Below, in pieces: positions 1 to 12,200 of a stretch of 64,000 nt of DNA (position 1 is the stretch's first letter; each line of letters starts with the position of its first letter). The stretch comes from Silene latifolia (Eukaryota; Streptophyta; Magnoliopsida; Caryophyllales; Caryophyllaceae). The DNA lies in NCBI RefSeq assembly GCF_048544455.1, contig NC_133536.1:168908325-168972324 (forward strand), written 5' to 3'. The position numbers and the translations under genes are program-made. The notes under the pieces are model-generated. The model saw nothing but the letters and a program-made list of their open reading frames with translations, searched no databases and was not told where the DNA came from.

Positions 1-2107
1 GAAGAAGGATAGCCTTGGTGTTATTATGCTCCTTCGCCTCAACCGAATGCAGAGTCTTCCACCTCTCCTTCTGCCGAACCACGGCGTTATAGCCGCCCTC
101 AAATTTGTCCCGCTCCTCCCGCAGTTTAGCGGCATCAGCCAATGCAGCCTCAACCTTGGCCCTCTCGGCTAGGACCGCCTTCTCAGCATCCTCCCTAAGC
201 TTTCGCTCAGCGAGGAAATCATTTTTGGCGGCCTGGAAGTCCTCCTTCGACCTCTCGGCCTCCTTCTTAGCGGCGGCAAGATCGAGACTAAGTCGTTCAA
301 GCGTGTTGCCATCTCGAGCCATGACCTCTTCTTGCTCGATAATATGATTGGCGGCTAGTTCAGTCCACCTCCCCAGCCTCTTGGACAACCTTCTGCCTTC
401 CGCCACAAGCTGAGCAGGGGAAACCTTCTGGGATGAGGAGTCAACGGTGACGTTTTTACCGCCCGTCTGCACAGGCTGCTTCTCCAATTGTCGTTCAGTA
501 AGAACGACAGCTGACGGCGGCTGCTCTACAAAAAACCCTGACAAAGCATCCATGTCAACATTCATTGACATGTCAGAAAGTCTGTCATCAGGAATGCCCA
601 ATGAACCTGCTAAATCCGAGCCATGGGTTAGATCCGTACCAGTCTTAGCCTTCTTGGGCAAAGGGCTGGCTGGTCCCTTTCCTTTCCCGGCCTCGGTAAC
701 AGCAGCAGCGGCAGGCTCGGCCTCTTTTCTCTTATTTGAAGGAGGAGGACCCTCCACAACGGTGACCTCCTTTTCAACATCAACGACCACCTGCTCCTTT
801 TGGACCACGGGGATTGCAGATTGAGCTGGAGTTGACGCCGTTGCCACCGTAGACGTTGTCTTTGGTCTCCGGCGCGGCACGTTACCAGCAATCTGCGCTT
901 GAGCCACCGCCACATCCAATGCCTTCAACTGCTGCTCCATAAGTTCGTGAGGGGCTGGTCTGCGATCACGTGGCCCGGCCTTAGGATGCAGCCCAACAAC
1001 TCTCCCGTTCTCGTCAAGTCCCAACCTCTTGAGGACGGAGACAGCGATTCGGCCAAATCGGTCTCAAAAGAAACGGCGTGTTCAAAGAAAAGAAATAAAT
1101 CAAGGTTCAAATACAGAAACATAAAAAGCAAAGATGGGCCTCATACCGACCCCACTCACCCTGGCTGAGGGCCGGTATGAGGCCGACGTGGCAGAGCAGC
1201 TCATCCTGAAGAACGATCTGCGTCGGGGGCATCCATCCCTTTGGCGTGCCATCCTTCTCAGCCTCATTGCCCGCGTTTCATCCTCATTAAGATAGACCCT
1301 GCTGGCGTCCATCTTAAGCTTACTCCGGGAGACATATTTGTCATGCTCCCCTTGATTCTCACACCGCAAATTGACGCGGCTCTGAAAGGACCGGGGCAGC
1401 GAGTAGTCCTCCGGAACCTCAACGTATACCCACCGCCCCTTCCAGTCCTTGCAAGATGTCAACTTGGAAATGGTGACATATCCCGCCTCGGTCTGTATGC
1501 TATACCACCCCGTGCCACCTAGGGTAGTCTGCCGAAGATGGTGGAGCCGGCGGAATAGGTTCACCGTTGGGGCCTCCCCTTTAAAAAGACACAACCATAC
1601 AAAGCCAATAATCGTCCTGATGGCCAACGGATGCAGTTGGGCCACGGCGACATTCATGGCTTTAATTATGGCAGCAACGTATTCATTCAGAGGAAACCGG
1701 AGCCCATACTCCAGGTGTCTGATGTATACGCCGATACAACCCTCGGGAGGGCAACAGACGGCCTGACCCTCCTCAGGGATAATTATTTTATACCCCTTGC
1801 CGAAGGAGTAATGATCTTCAAAAAGGTCAGAACCGGAACAACTGGCGAACTTGTTCGTCCAAGCACGATCAGGACCGATCGAACAAGCGTCGCCGTGCCA
1901 CGAGAAATGCGGCCTCTTTACGACAGAAGGGGTCGCCTCATCATCGTCATCATCAAAACCCTCCAAAAATTGCTCATCAATTTCAGGAGAAGGCGGCTTG
2001 AGACCCCCAAACCCTATCGGGGTGACAACCAGTGGCTCCTGTTCATCAGGATGCGACGGTTCGCCCCCCGGCGCAGAGGTACTGGGTTGAGCATCCGCAG
2101 AAGACAT
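1..2107 (-). pseudogene. Antisense additional ORF of a Tat-like gypsy element (putative gypsy-type transposon domain plus coiled coil), frameshifted, runs off the left edge
   Basis: The start ATG is at 2107. The N-terminal part is an acidic, low-complexity leader followed by a conserved block (PPEGCIGVYIRHLEYGLRFP ... QLHP ... IGFVWLC). I recognise this as the plant 'putative gypsy type transposon' family (Pfam PF04195). Exon 1 appears to end at 1160 with a GTGAGT donor (1159-1154). Exon 2 resumes at 1062 after a TTTTGAG acceptor. The later frame stays open to base 1 and becomes a long Ala/Glu/Lys/Arg-rich coiled coil (about 1-420). The reading frame before the donor fits the family and the splice phase only if one base is missing near 1253-1261, so this copy carries a frameshift. 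In Tat-lineage elements extra ORFs of this kind often lie antisense next to the 3' LTR. That matches the polypurine tract and plus-strand LTR on its right. Function is unknown. Family assignment is from memory. Confidence 0.7.
1063..1159 (-). other. Intron of the antisense transposon ORF
   Basis: This 97-bp GT-AG intron has a GTGAGT donor at 1159-1154 and an AG acceptor at 1064-1063, preceded by a T-rich stretch. Splicing leaves phase 1 on both sides (G + AC) and joins the conserved block to a frame that stays open to the window edge. Without splicing the frame stops at 1100-1102. Confidence 0.55.
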
Positions 2108-2286
2108 AGTGACAACAAAAACTTAACAATTAAAAGTTGGAAAAATTTGTTTGTTTACCTTGGAAAAAGTGCTACGCCGAGTAACGCTTTGAAGACTAGA
2201 GAGAAATTTCTTCGAAAAAAAACTAAGAGAGGGGAAATTTTTTTGAGAAAATGAAGTTTGATGGCCAAAAAACGGGGCACACTGCT

Positions 2287-2296
2287 CTATTTATAG
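2287..2296 (-). promoter_or_regulatory. TATA box for the antisense transposon ORF
   Basis: Read on the minus strand this is CTATAAATAG, about 180 bp upstream of the ATG at 2107. That spacing fits a core promoter with a leader of about 150 nt. It suggests the antisense ORF has its own promoter rather than relying on the LTR. Confidence 0.5.
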
Positions 2297-2573
2297 AGCA
2301 AAGCCCATGAAGCGGACCAATCAGGGCAAAGCCCATGAAACGTCCACCAATCAACGCCAAGCCACGTGTCAAGCATGCAGCCACGGAATGTCAATCGACA
2401 TACAGTTACCAAACTTCTTCGACACGCTCCTTGGTATCGCTACGGCGGCCACCGATCAACAAAGCAAAGATGCAAGACCGCCGACGGCAATCAAAAGTAC
2501 AAACGACACTCTCAACCTTGGTCTCGGCCAGCGCCATTTTCGTTTCCACATCGGATGTCCATTACACATCCAT

Positions 2574-2585
2574 GTGGAGGGGGGA
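2574..2585 (+). promoter_or_regulatory. Polypurine tract of the Tat-like element
   Basis: The purine run GTGGAGGGGGGA lies directly before the LTR-like block at about 2593. In an LTR retrotransposon it primes plus-strand synthesis and marks the left edge of the 3' LTR. It therefore puts the element on the plus strand with its body to the left of the window. Confidence 0.5.
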
Positions 2586-2592
2586 TATGGTA

Positions 2593-3294
2593 TGGCCTGA
2601 ACAGAACCAAGCCGAGGAAGAAGAAGCCGGGGAAGAAGTTCAACTTGCGCAGAATACGCTCAACACTCATCGAAGGTCCATACCACGGCATAGACTACGC
2701 TGGGGGCAAATTGATGGGGCATATTCTACACCCGCTGACCGAGTCAACATATTGAGCAAGGTCAAAGATATCCACAACAAGTCAACGTATTAGACAGCCT
2801 AACCGACGCAGCCTGTCGGCTTGTCACTTGGGTCTCGGCTGGGCAACTAGCCAGCCGGGAGGCATATCCGCGTACTCACATCCAGTCCCCTCGGCATGGA
2901 GTCAACCAGGCCAGCCGGCCTGCCATGGGTCCCTCGGCCGAGGGTAGAACAATCTTTCCACCTGCTAGCCACTTGGCCACTACGTGACAAAAGGTGAAAG
3001 TCTATAAATACTCCTCAATCCTCATTGAGAAAACAATCCACAATTCATCCTAAAACTCACTATTAATCTGGTATAAACTCTCTTATCTCTCTACAATATA
3101 CTTTGCCAAGTAACACACAACTTAATCTCTTTAAGTTTACTGACTTGAGCGTCGGAGTGAGTACGCTCGGTACCGAGCCGAGCCCTCAGTTTGTTCATCT
3201 TAAACAGGAAAGAGCGAAAGGAAGAGACAAGCAAAGACATCATTCTACAAGCTTACGTGGTCACAAATCCTGCTCCGGAATTACACCCGGAACA
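2593..3294 (+). mobile_element. 3' LTR of a Tat-like Ty3/gypsy element
   Basis: The block follows a polypurine tract, begins near TGGCCTGA and ends near GGAACA at 3294. It carries TATAAATA at 3003-3010, then a T/C-rich leader and the phrase GACTTGAGCGTCGGAGTG, which is common in the R-U5 region of plant gypsy LTRs. A perfect 14-bp palindrome lies 59 bp upstream of the TATA box. The exact ends are approximate because the partner LTR is outside the window. Confidence 0.5.
2931..2944 (+). promoter_or_regulatory. Perfect palindrome upstream of the LTR TATA box
   Basis: CCCTCGGCCGAGGG is a perfect 14-bp palindrome 59 bp upstream of TATAAATA. A related half motif (CCTCGGCAT) lies at 2889-2897. Its position matches that of unrelated palindromes in three other LTRs in this window. 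Confidence 0.5.
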
Positions 3295-3477
3295 AATATT
3301 TTCTTCCCTATTTCCTTATTCGGTTATTCAGGTTTTCTTCCCTATTTCCTTTTTTGGCTTGATTTGTGTGGTCCAAATTCAATGGCATGTGGGGTAGTGT
3401 ATTTTGTGTGATACAAATTCACTTCCTTATTTCTTGGGTAAAAAGTAAAGGGGAAGAATATAGTGAATAGGAGGGAG
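3295..3477 (-). mobile_element. Stowaway-type MITE missing its left end
   Basis: The right end is ...GAATAGGAGGGAG followed by TA, the typical Stowaway terminus and target. The left side (TTCTTCCCTATTTCC) matches the inner part of the inverted repeat, but the outer CTCCCTCC is absent. It abuts the Tat-like LTR, so that insertion may have removed it. Confidence 0.45.
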
Positions 3478-4956
3478 TACATGACTTAGTCAACATTCCT
3501 AATATGGGTCAAACCTGCATTTTATTTATCCGAAAGAATTATAAACCCAATTATGTGACCCATAACCTCCCATATTCATAAGTCATGTAACTCATAACCC
3601 TCCAATCTCCATGTACCCGCATTCTTCGTAAATTTTGCTGCCTCAAAGTGTAAAACATGTAACCCTACCACTGCCAAAATCCTGCCGCCTTATATTTCAC
3701 CTGCTTCTCATTACACTTCCGTCTCACCTCAACACTATCGGCTCTTCAAGATTATTGGTGCGCCAGTTGAACTCTTAATCTCGCAGTTCTGTTCTCTCTC
3801 TCTCTCCCTCTCCCTCTCATCCTTTATAAATTTTTCTTGTATTCTTCAATTTCAATTGTAAAAAAAAAAGAGGTGAATTTTTTTGGCCATATTTTTCAGG
3901 TTCAATAATTTTTTTATTTTTTTATCAAAGCAATTCTGATTTTTTTCATATTTAACGAATTTTAACAATTAATTTTTTTTCTTTCTAACCATTAATTTGA
4001 AATCTCGAAATTTTTTGGAAACTTACTTTATTTTCAAGTTTTTAATTTTTTTTTCAGTTTCAGTAATTTTAACGAATAAATATAATTTTTTAAAACTTTA
4101 TTTTTCTATTAAATGATGAAAACTCTAATTTCTTCATTTCCATCTCATTTCATTCACATTATTTCACTAAGGTTTGAATAAATATGGTATTTAATGTTTT
4201 ATTATTATGTCTTACAAATTTGATTATAACGAAAAATTAGGTTGTTTCTGAGTTTTATTTATTAATCCAGTTAATTAATGAGGTTATCTTAATAAGATCA
4301 AGTCTGAATTATATTTTTAAATTTTTTTTTTTACTAATTTGTGTTCTTTAATATATTTGTATTTAAGTGACTTATATTTTTTCGATTTTTCGAATTTTTT
4401 TCCTCAAAGTATGATGAACTCAGTTGTGCACTCTTGAAAAAGAAAAAAAAAAGAAATGCAAAACAAAATGAAGTATAGGAGATAGAAATTAAATAGTTAC
4501 AATGATCATGCAGGTCCCTAAATAAAGTGTTTTCAATTCCATCAGCCAATGCAAAGCCAAGAAAAAATCTGGCTTTTATACTAGGTAGATAGTAACGACT
4601 CAAGTCTGCCTAATTAGCCTAATTAACCACTAGACCAATCCGTAACTACTTTACCACGTCATTCATTGTCACACCAAGTCAGACAAATTAAGCCGATCCA
4701 ATAACCATGCACCTAAAATGATCTCGCCAAAATGATCCCTTTATTAGGTTTACTCACCCTAGCAGCTATCTTTTGAAGTTTTTTCCACTTCTTAATTCGT
4801 TCTACATGCAAACACATTCTGTTAAAGCCGGCATAAGTAGAAATTTGAATGGGTTGAAAGTCTAGGCTCTAGAGTAACAACTAGAGCCTAGATACAAACA
4901 TAGTATACAAGGAGGGACGGATAGAGAAGGCTAGAACCTAGATCCCCCTTATTATC
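3478..4956. other. AT-rich intergenic stretch without recognisable gene
   Basis: It contains a CT microsatellite (about 3795-3819) followed by T-rich sequence that could be an old 5' leader or intron. I see no conserved protein in any frame. The 89-residue minus-strand frame at 4334-4603 is low complexity and looks random. Confidence 0.4.
4952..4956. repeat. Left target-site duplication TTATC of the copia element
   Basis: TTATC immediately precedes the LTR start TGTTGGAATT at 4957. It is repeated at 17709-17713, directly after the LTR end TTTAACA at 17708. The 5-bp match across 12.7 kb shows that both LTRs belong to one insertion. Confidence 0.8.
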
Positions 4957-5158
4957 TGTTGGAATTTTGATAGAGGAAGTATGTGAGCACAATATTTTCA
5001 ACATGGATAATTTTATTTATATGTTAAATGTGTATGATATATTACATGATATTAGGGGAGACGATATTGGTGGTATGACCTTCATAGCTCCATATTAGAG
5101 CTTGAGGCTACACACAAATGAGAGGCATACAAGCCTATTTATACTTGAGCATGATGGT
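4957..5158 (-). repeat. Partial copia 3' LTR
   Basis: It matches 17358-17557 nearly base for base, including CAAGTATAAATAGGC (a minus-strand TATA region) and the end GCATGATGGT. It breaks off where TGATGAGCTCC of the Athila-like LTR begins. Confidence 0.8.
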
Positions 5159-6522
5159 TGATGAGCTCCTATTTCTACTACGTTTTGGCACCATTTTGAG
5201 CTCATTTGGTAGCACTTGGTGACGATTTTTGACGTTATTTAGCCAATTCCATGTGCTTCACCATATAGCATGATTTCAAGTGAAGATTAAGAAGCCAAGA
5301 GATCGAGAGAAGTGTCCAAGGAAGAGCCAAGAACAAGCTTGAATAAATACCACGAGAAAGCCTTCCAAAGGATCAAAGGAAGAACGAAAGAAAGACGCAC
5401 TCCAGGACCAAACTCGCACCGTGCGAGTTTCCAGACACCAGAACTCGCACGGCGCGAAAAATCTGGGTTTCATGGTGATTTGTATTACGGGCCTTCCCTT
5501 TGTTAAGCCCATAATTATTTGATTACGGTAGACTATAAATAGGATGTTTGCAAGTATGTTAAGCATCTTTTGTTCACTTTAATTAATCTAATTTGGGAAT
5601 ATTTTCATCTTTTGAATTGGGTTTAGATCTAATCATGGAGAACTAATCTCTCTTTCTTAATCCGACTCAAAGGCTTAATCTTTAGTTGTAAGACTCCCTC
5701 ATCTTTCCTTAACTATTATTATTGTTCTTAATCTCTTGTGTTTAATTGCTTAATTTTGGAATCCTTGTTAGATTATTGTGATTAAGTGTGATTTCCTTGT
5801 TACATAATCTTTCCAAGTTCCTTAATTTATTGTTGTTGGGTTTATTAAGTGTGATTTCCTTGTAATCCCATGTTGCAACAACTTGTTATTAGACTACTGA
5901 ATGTGATTTCTTCTTGGTTTAATTAACATTGGAGAGATTAAGTTGTGATTGCTCATTAATTGTGATTTCATTGTGAGTAATTCCACCTATTAGATTCCTA
6001 TTGCTTCATCTTCTTGTTAATGAATCTATGTGTGTGATTTCCACTAGAGGAATTGATAAGTTGGGTCAATTATTAAGTGTGATTTCCTTGTGATTGACTT
6101 CTAATTAAGGGAATTTGGAGATTTAATATCACTAATAGGACAATAATATTGATTAGAAGGATTGATTGAGGGGTTTTGTCAACTAAAGTGCCTAACTTTG
6201 GGTCGGGTTAAGTCTCTTAAAATTGATTAATTTCCATCTTAAAACTCTCTTGCTTGATTACTTGTTGCATACTCTTGTTTGAATTTCCTTTAATTGTCTT
6301 TGAAAACTCAACCAAATACCCCCCCTTTTTACATATTTGTTGTTACTTTGTCACAATTGTTCTAATTACTCTTTTAATTTCACTATTGCAAAACCCATCT
6401 TCTCTTGGGTTCGATCCCTTGCTTACTATTTTACTAGTTTATAATTAGTGTTAATTAGTGTGTTTAGTGGTATATAAATTGTTAATTTGGCCGTCTTTTA
6501 GTGAGACGTTTTAGACGTGTCA
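5159..6522 (+). repeat. 5' LTR of the Athila-like element
   Basis: It begins TGATGAGCTCC and ends GACGTGTCA, five bases before the primer binding site. TATAAAT is at 5534-5540. Two copies of a CTCGCAC/GTGCGAG palindrome lie 77-120 bp upstream of it. The U5 part contains many near-repeats of the phrase AAGTGTGATTTCCTTG between 5780 and 6090. Confidence 0.85.
5413..5457 (+). promoter_or_regulatory. Palindrome pair in U3 (family motif CTCGCACCGTGCGAG)
   Basis: The first copy (5413-5427) has 7-bp arms around one central base. The second (5444-5457) reads CTCGCACGGCGCGA, one mismatch from perfect. Their starts are 31 bp apart and they end 77 bp upstream of the TATA box. The same pair recurs at 16147-16190, 9267-9312 and 12651-12700 in this element. 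Confidence 0.6.
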
Positions 6523-6527
6523 AATTT

Positions 6528-6545
6528 TGGCGCCGTTGCCGGGGA
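6528..6545 (+). promoter_or_regulatory. Primer binding site (tRNA-Asp)
   Basis: TGGCGCCGTTGCCGGGGA follows the LTR end after a 5-nt spacer. It is complementary to the 3' end of plant tRNA-Asp, the primer of many Athila-type elements. The identical site, inverted, occurs at 52388-52405. Confidence 0.85.
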
Positions 6546-6679
6546 AGGTAACGGTTTTGCTAGTGTGTTATTTGTGTTTTTAGGATAGTTGTGTTAGTTA
6601 ATCTTTGTTTCTTGTTGTTAGTGTCTTGTTCATCACTTGTGTGAACTTTTTGATTGTGTGCTCTTGTGTAGAGTTGTTT

Positions 6680-9205
6680 ATGGTCAATACTAGGAATTCA
6701 AGTGAACCACTTTTTCCATTCAATCCGGAGATTCAAAGACCACTTGCTTGGATAGGAGGAGGTATTAGAAGAGACAACTCGGTTATTGAAGAAATTGATC
6801 CCGGTTTTCAACAAGACCAAAGGGAAGATAACAACATCCCTTTTGAACAACCCATACCCATACAAATCATCATGGGTGATCGTGAAGACGGGAATCCACA
6901 CCAAGATGGCGAGAGAGAGAATCCACCAAGGCCTAGAACCATTAAGGAACTTACCACCCCGGATCTCAAACAAGTGCCCTTGTGTATCTCCTTTTCGGCC
7001 TTGGCGGAAAATGACACCTTTGAGTTGAAGTCCGGGCTCATTCACCAATTGCCCCAATTCCATGGGCTTAGCACGGAAGACCCCAACAAGCATCTAAACA
7101 AATTTCATGTGGTTTGCTCAAGCATGAAGCCTAATGGGGTTACCGATGAGCAACTTCAACTAAGGGCCTTCCCTTTCTCACTCAAGGACGCGACAAATGA
7201 TTGGCTTTATTATCTCCCTACCGGGAGCATCACCACTTGGAATCAAATGAAGAAGGCTTTCTTAGAAAAGTATTTTCCCGCTAGTCTCTCATCTCAGTTG
7301 AAGAAAGAAATAAGTAATGTTGAACAAATGGATGGGGAAAACTTGTATGAGTATTGGGAGAGGTTTAAACAACTTCTTGCTAGTTGCCCATACCATGGGT
7401 ATACCGACCACGACCTTCTCTTGAACTTTTGTGGTGGTCTACTTGAGGATGATGCTAGAATGATTAAAGCCGCTACCCAAGGAGGTATTGAATATATGTC
7501 GGTTCAAGAAGCAAATGAGTTGATTGAAAGGTTGGTAGGAAGCTCTAGGAATTTTGGGAGGAGAATTAGGAAGACAAGTGGGACATTCTCTTCAAGGCAA
7601 AGCTCCAACCATATGGAGGAGAAAGTTGATTTTCTTACCAATTTGGTGAAGGAACTTACAAAAGGAGGTGGGAGTGCTTCTCATGTGAAATTTTGTGGTC
7701 TTTGTAATGATCCAACTCATCCCACCGATGGGTGTCCATCTTTGCAAACGGAGGAGGCAATTGAAGCGGTGAAGGCTATTGGGTTTAGGAAGTTTGATCC
7801 CTATTCCAACACTTACAAAGAAGGGTGGAAATCTCATCCAAATATGGGTTGGGGTGGGAACCAAAACCAAAACCAAAACCAAAACCAAAATCAAAATCAA
7901 AAAGGGCCTTCAAACTCTTCCTTTCAAAAGCCAAATCCAAATCAAAACCAATCACAAAATTCCTTGGAAGAAATGATGAAAACACTTACCATGAATCAAA
8001 TGGCAATGCAAAACAATACCAAGGAATTTAAAAATGTCGTGCTTCAACAAAACCGACTCACCGACTCTAGGTTTGTTAACCTTGAGACCCAAGTTGGTCA
8101 AATCCTCACTACACTCAATTCTCAACCCACCCAAGTAGGGAGTCTCCCTTCTCACACCATTCCTCCACCCACCAAGGAACAAGCAAAAGCGGTCTCTTTG
8201 AGGAATGGTAGAGAGTTGGTAGAGGCACCCAAGGGTCCTAAGAAGACAAGACCACCTCCTATTGTTCATGAAGTGGAGGATGTGGTTGAAGATGAAATTG
8301 AAGTGGTAGTGGAACAAGGCGAAGCATCTACACCTCGACAAGTAAGGGTGAATGAACCGCTTCCGGAATATGAGCCACAAGCTCCATTTCCAACTGCTTT
8401 GAATGATACAAGGATAGTTGACAAGAAAACTTCAAGCCTTTACGATATCTTTCGTAAAGTGGAGGTAAACATTCCTCTCCTTGATCTTCTTAGTAGTGTA
8501 CCTAAGCATGCAAAGTTTTTGAAAGAGTTGTGCACTACTAAGAGATCCAATAAGGCAAAGAGCATGAAAAAGGTAAGGGCTAGTGAACATGTGTCGGCAA
8601 TTTTTCAAAAACGGTTGCCACAAAAATGTAGTGACCCGGGCATGTTCACCATCCCTTGTAAAATTGGTGACTTGGATTGTCAACATACTATGCTTGATTT
8701 AGGTGCATCTATTAATGTCTTGCCCAATTACCTTTATGAGTCACTCAAGTTAGGGCCTTTGAAACCGACTCGTACGGTCATTTCTTTGGCCGATAAGTCC
8801 AATATATATCCTAAAGGGGTTGTGGAAGATGTCTTGGTGAAGGTGGGGGAAATGATTTTCCCCGCCGACTTCTATGTGATTGAAATAGAACCCGAGAAAG
8901 GCTCCACTCCCATTTTGTTGGGAAGGCCTTTCATGAGAACTTCCAACACCAAGATTGATGTATCTAGTGGGCGCCTCACAATGGAATTTGAGGGGGAAAA
9001 GATTGAGTATAGCATACATGAGGCTATGAAATACCCATCCGAGACTTCATCCTTGTGTTTTCTTGAAATTTTTGAGCCAATTGTGCAAACCGTGTATGAA
9101 TTGTGCAAAGTTGATGCATTAAATGTTGTTTTGACTAATGGATTGGTTGGAGAGGATACGGGTATGCTTTATCTTGTGATTTGCAGGAAACAATCAAGGA
9201 CCTAG
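6680..9205 (+). CDS. gag: Gag-protease polyprotein of the Athila-like element
   Basis: I take the start at MVNTRNSSE (6680); an upstream in-frame ATG at 6605 adds 25 hydrophobic residues. The middle holds a retrotransposon gag core ([10 protein letters not shown] ... FLEKYFP ... [13 protein letters not shown]). Next come a CX2CX4HX4C zinc knuckle ([14 protein letters not shown]), a (Asn-Gln)n run near 7860-7900 and a Gln-rich coiled stretch. A retropepsin-like domain sits near the C-terminus, with active-site motif LDLGAS (about 8693-8710) and the flap/GRPF block. The product would form virus-like particles and cleave itself. The frame ends at a TAG just as the pol frame opens, so pol is reached only by a frame change. 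That could be a mutation or a real shift signal; most relatives I know use one long frame, so I favour mutation. Confidence 0.85.
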   Translation: MVNTRNSSEPLFPFNPEIQRPLAWIGGGIRRDNSVIEEIDPGFQQDQREDNNIPFEQPIPIQIIMGDREDGNPHQDGERENPPRPRTIKELTTPDLKQVPLCISFSALAENDTFELKSGLIHQLPQFHGLSTEDPNKHLNKFHVVCSSMKPNGVTDEQLQLRAFPFSLKDATNDWLYYLPTGSITTWNQMKKAFLEKYFPASLSSQLKKEISNVEQMDGENLYEYWERFKQLLASCPYHGYTDHDLLLNFCGGLLEDDARMIKAATQGGIEYMSVQEANELIERLVGSSRNFGRRIRKTSGTFSSRQSSNHMEEKVDFLTNLVKELTKGGGSASHVKFCGLCNDPTHPTDGCPSLQTEEAIEAVKAIGFRKFDPYSNTYKEGWKSHPNMGWGGNQNQNQNQNQNQNQKGPSNSSFQKPNPNQNQSQNSLEEMMKTLTMNQMAMQNNTKEFKNVVLQQNRLTDSRFVNLETQVGQILTTLNSQPTQVGSLPSHTIPPPTKEQAKAVSLRNGRELVEAPKGPKKTRPPPIVHEVEDVVEDEIEVVVEQGEASTPRQVRVNEPLPEYEPQAPFPTALNDTRIVDKKTSSLYDIFRKVEVNIPLLDLLSSVPKHAKFLKELCTTKRSNKAKSMKKVRASEHVSAIFQKRLPQKCSDPGMFTIPCKIGDLDCQHTMLDLGASINVLPNYLYESLKLGPLKPTRTVISLADKSNIYPKGVVEDVLVKVGEMIFPADFYVIEIEPEKGSTPILLGRPFMRTSNTKIDVSSGRLTMEFEGEKIEYSIHEAMKYPSETSSLCFLEIFEPIVQTVYELCKVDALNVVLTNGLVGEDTGMLYLVICRKQSRT

Positions 9206-12200
9206 AGGAAAATCCCCCAATGGAAGAATGGGAAGAAAAGGAAGAAATCCGGAAGGCAGCAGCAAACTCGCACCGTGCGAGTTTTCCAGCTCCAGAACTC
9301 GCACGGTGCGAGTTCTCCCCTGTCCAGGAAATTTTGTTCCTTTCTTCCAAATTGTTACAAGAGCTACCAAAAGAGAAACCCGTTCCCTCTATTGTCAAGC
9401 CTCCTATTGTTGAATTGAAGCCCTTACCAAGCCACTTGAAGTATGCATTTATAGGAAATGAAGAAACTTTACCGGTAATTATTTCAAGCAAGCTTACTAA
9501 GGAGCAAGAAGAGGCTCTCATCCAGGTTCTTAAGCAACACAAGGAAGCAATTGGGTGGACAATGGCCGACATCAAAGGCATTAGTCCCGCTTTATACATG
9601 CACCGAATTCTTCTTGAAGATGAAGCAAAGCCCGTCCGACAACCACAAAGACGTTTGAACCCTCCAATGATGGATGTTGTGAAGAAAGAGGTACTCAAAC
9701 TCCTTCATGTAGGTATGATCTATCCTATCTCCGGTAGTCAATGGGTTAGTCCAACCCAAGTTGTCCCAAAGAAATCCGGGCTAACGGTAGTCGAGAATCA
9801 TGAAGGTGTTTTGACCCCCACTCGAGTTCAAAATGGGTGGAGGGTATGTATCGACTACCGTAGGCTCAATGCCGTGACCCGAAAAGATCACTTCCCGCTT
9901 CCCTTCATGGATCAAATGTTGGAGAGGTTAGCGGGAAAAGCTTTTTATTGCTTTTTGGATGGCTACTCGGGTTATTTTCAAATCCCAATTGCACCCGAGG
10001 ACCAAACAAAAACAACTTTCACATGTCCCTTTGGAACGTTTGCCTATAGAAAGATGCCTTTCGGTCTTTGTAATGCTCCGGGAACGTTCCAAAGGTGCAT
10101 GATGAGTATCTTTTCGGATCATGTTGAGGACTTTATTGAGGTATTCATGGACGATTTTACCGTTCATGGCCAATCTTTTGAGGATTGTTTGAGTCATCTC
10201 ACTTGGGTCTTGAAGAGATGTATTGATACCAACCTCGTTCTCAACCATGAGAAATGTCATTTCATAGTTGATGAAGGAATAGTCTTGGGACATGTAATCT
10301 CCTCTCGGGGGATTGAGGTTGATAAGGCAAAGGTCAATACCATTCGTACCTTGCCTTATCCTACTAATGTGCGTGAAGTGAGATCTTTCCTAGGACATGT
10401 CGGGTTCTACCGGCGTTTTATTAAGGATTTCTCCAAGATTGCCGCTCCTCTATGCAAGCTACTTCAAAAGGATTGTGAATTTTTCGTGAGTGAAGAATGC
10501 AAGGGAGCTTTTGATATGCTCAAGGAGAAGCTTATTTCGGCACCTATAATTCAACCTCCCAAATGGAATGAACCGTTTGAGATAATGTCAGGCGCAAGCA
10601 ATTATGCCCTTGGCGCGGTACTTGGCCAAAGGGTAGGAAGAGAACCTCATGTTATTCAATATGCGTCGACGATGATGAATGAGGCTCAAAGAAACTATAC
10701 AACTACCGAGAAAGAATTTCTAGCGGTGGTGTTTGCCTTAGAGAAATTTCGACCTTATATTCTTGGAGCCAAGGTCATCATCTTCACGGATCATGCCGCC
10801 TTAAGGCATTTGGTGAACAAGAAGGAGTCCAAGCCCCGTTTGATGAGATGGGTGCTACTTTTGAGTGAGTTTGACGTTGAACTCAAGAACAAGAAGGGCA
10901 CAACTAATACGGTGGCGGATCACCTAAGTCGAATTGTGCAAGAGAAGCCTCAAGAGGTCTTGGAATCACCAATACAAGCTTCCTTTCCGGACGATACACT
11001 CCTAGCATTGTCATCCATTGAGCCATGGTATGCACATATAGTCAACTTTTTGGTCTTACAAGAGTTTCCAAAGGGTCTTTCTCGCTCTCAACGGGACAAG
11101 ATCAAGAGTGATGCTAAGTACTATGTGTGGGATGACCCATACCTTTGGAAATTTTGTGCCGATCAAGTTATTAGGAGATGTGTCCCGGATACCGAAATCC
11201 TTCCAATTCTTAAATTTTGTCACGAGTATGCTTGCGGTGGGCATTTCGGAGCCAAGAAAACGGCTAGAAAAGTCTTGGAAAGCGGTTTCTTTTGGCCCAC
11301 ATTATTCTGAGATGCTCATGTTATGGTGAAGACATGTGATAGATGCCAAAGAGTTGGCAACATTTCAAAAAGAGGAGAAATACCACAAATCCCCATGATC
11401 TATTGTGAAATATTTGATGTGTGGGGTATTGACTTTATGGGACCATTTCCCGCATCTTGTGGCAATATTTATATACTCTTGGCGGTGGACTATGTCTCCA
11501 AGTGGGTGGAGGCTAAAGCCACCAAGACCGATGATGCAAAGGTAGTTGGATAATTCATCAAAACCAACATCTTTTCTCGGTTTGGCTTCCCAAAAGCCTT
11601 GATAAGCGACCGTGGCACTCACTTTTGCAACAAAGCCATTGGAGCTCTTCTCAAAATGTATGGGGTACTTCATAAAGTATCAACCGCCTATCACCCCCAA
11701 ACCAACGGTCAAGCCGAGGTTTCTAATAGGGAGATTAAGGCTATCCTTGAGAAGACGGTGAATCCCGACCGCAAGGATTGGAGCTTGAGGTTGGATGATG
11801 CCTTGTGGGCGTATCGCACGGCTTACAAAACGCCAATCGGGATGTCACCTTACCGCATAATTTTTGGGAAATCATGTCATTTACCCGTGGAGGTTGAGCA
11901 TCGAGCTTATTGGGCGGTCAAGTCGTTCAACTTGCAAATGAATGAAGCGGGCCTTCATAGGAAACTTCAACTTCAAGAATTGGAAGAAATTCGGAATGAT
12001 GCTTATGAGAATGCTTCCATTTACAAGGCAAGAACAGGAGCATGGCACGATAATATGATTTCAAGAAGAGTGTTTCAAGTGGGAGAGAAAGTTTTACTCT
12101 TTCAAAATCGACTTAGACTTTTCTCCGGGAAATTGAGGTCTAGGTGGATGGGACCATATGAAGTGGTTCGTGTCTTCCCATATGGAGCAATTGAAATCAA

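Noticed and set aside
447-824. Plus-strand 125-aa ORF in the GC-rich left end
   Set aside because: It is antisense to the open coiled-coil frame of the minus-strand transposon ORF and has no domain.
7592-8380. Several overlapping ORFs around the (Asn-Gln) repeat region
   Set aside because: Shadows of gag in other frames, caused by the AACCAA repeat.
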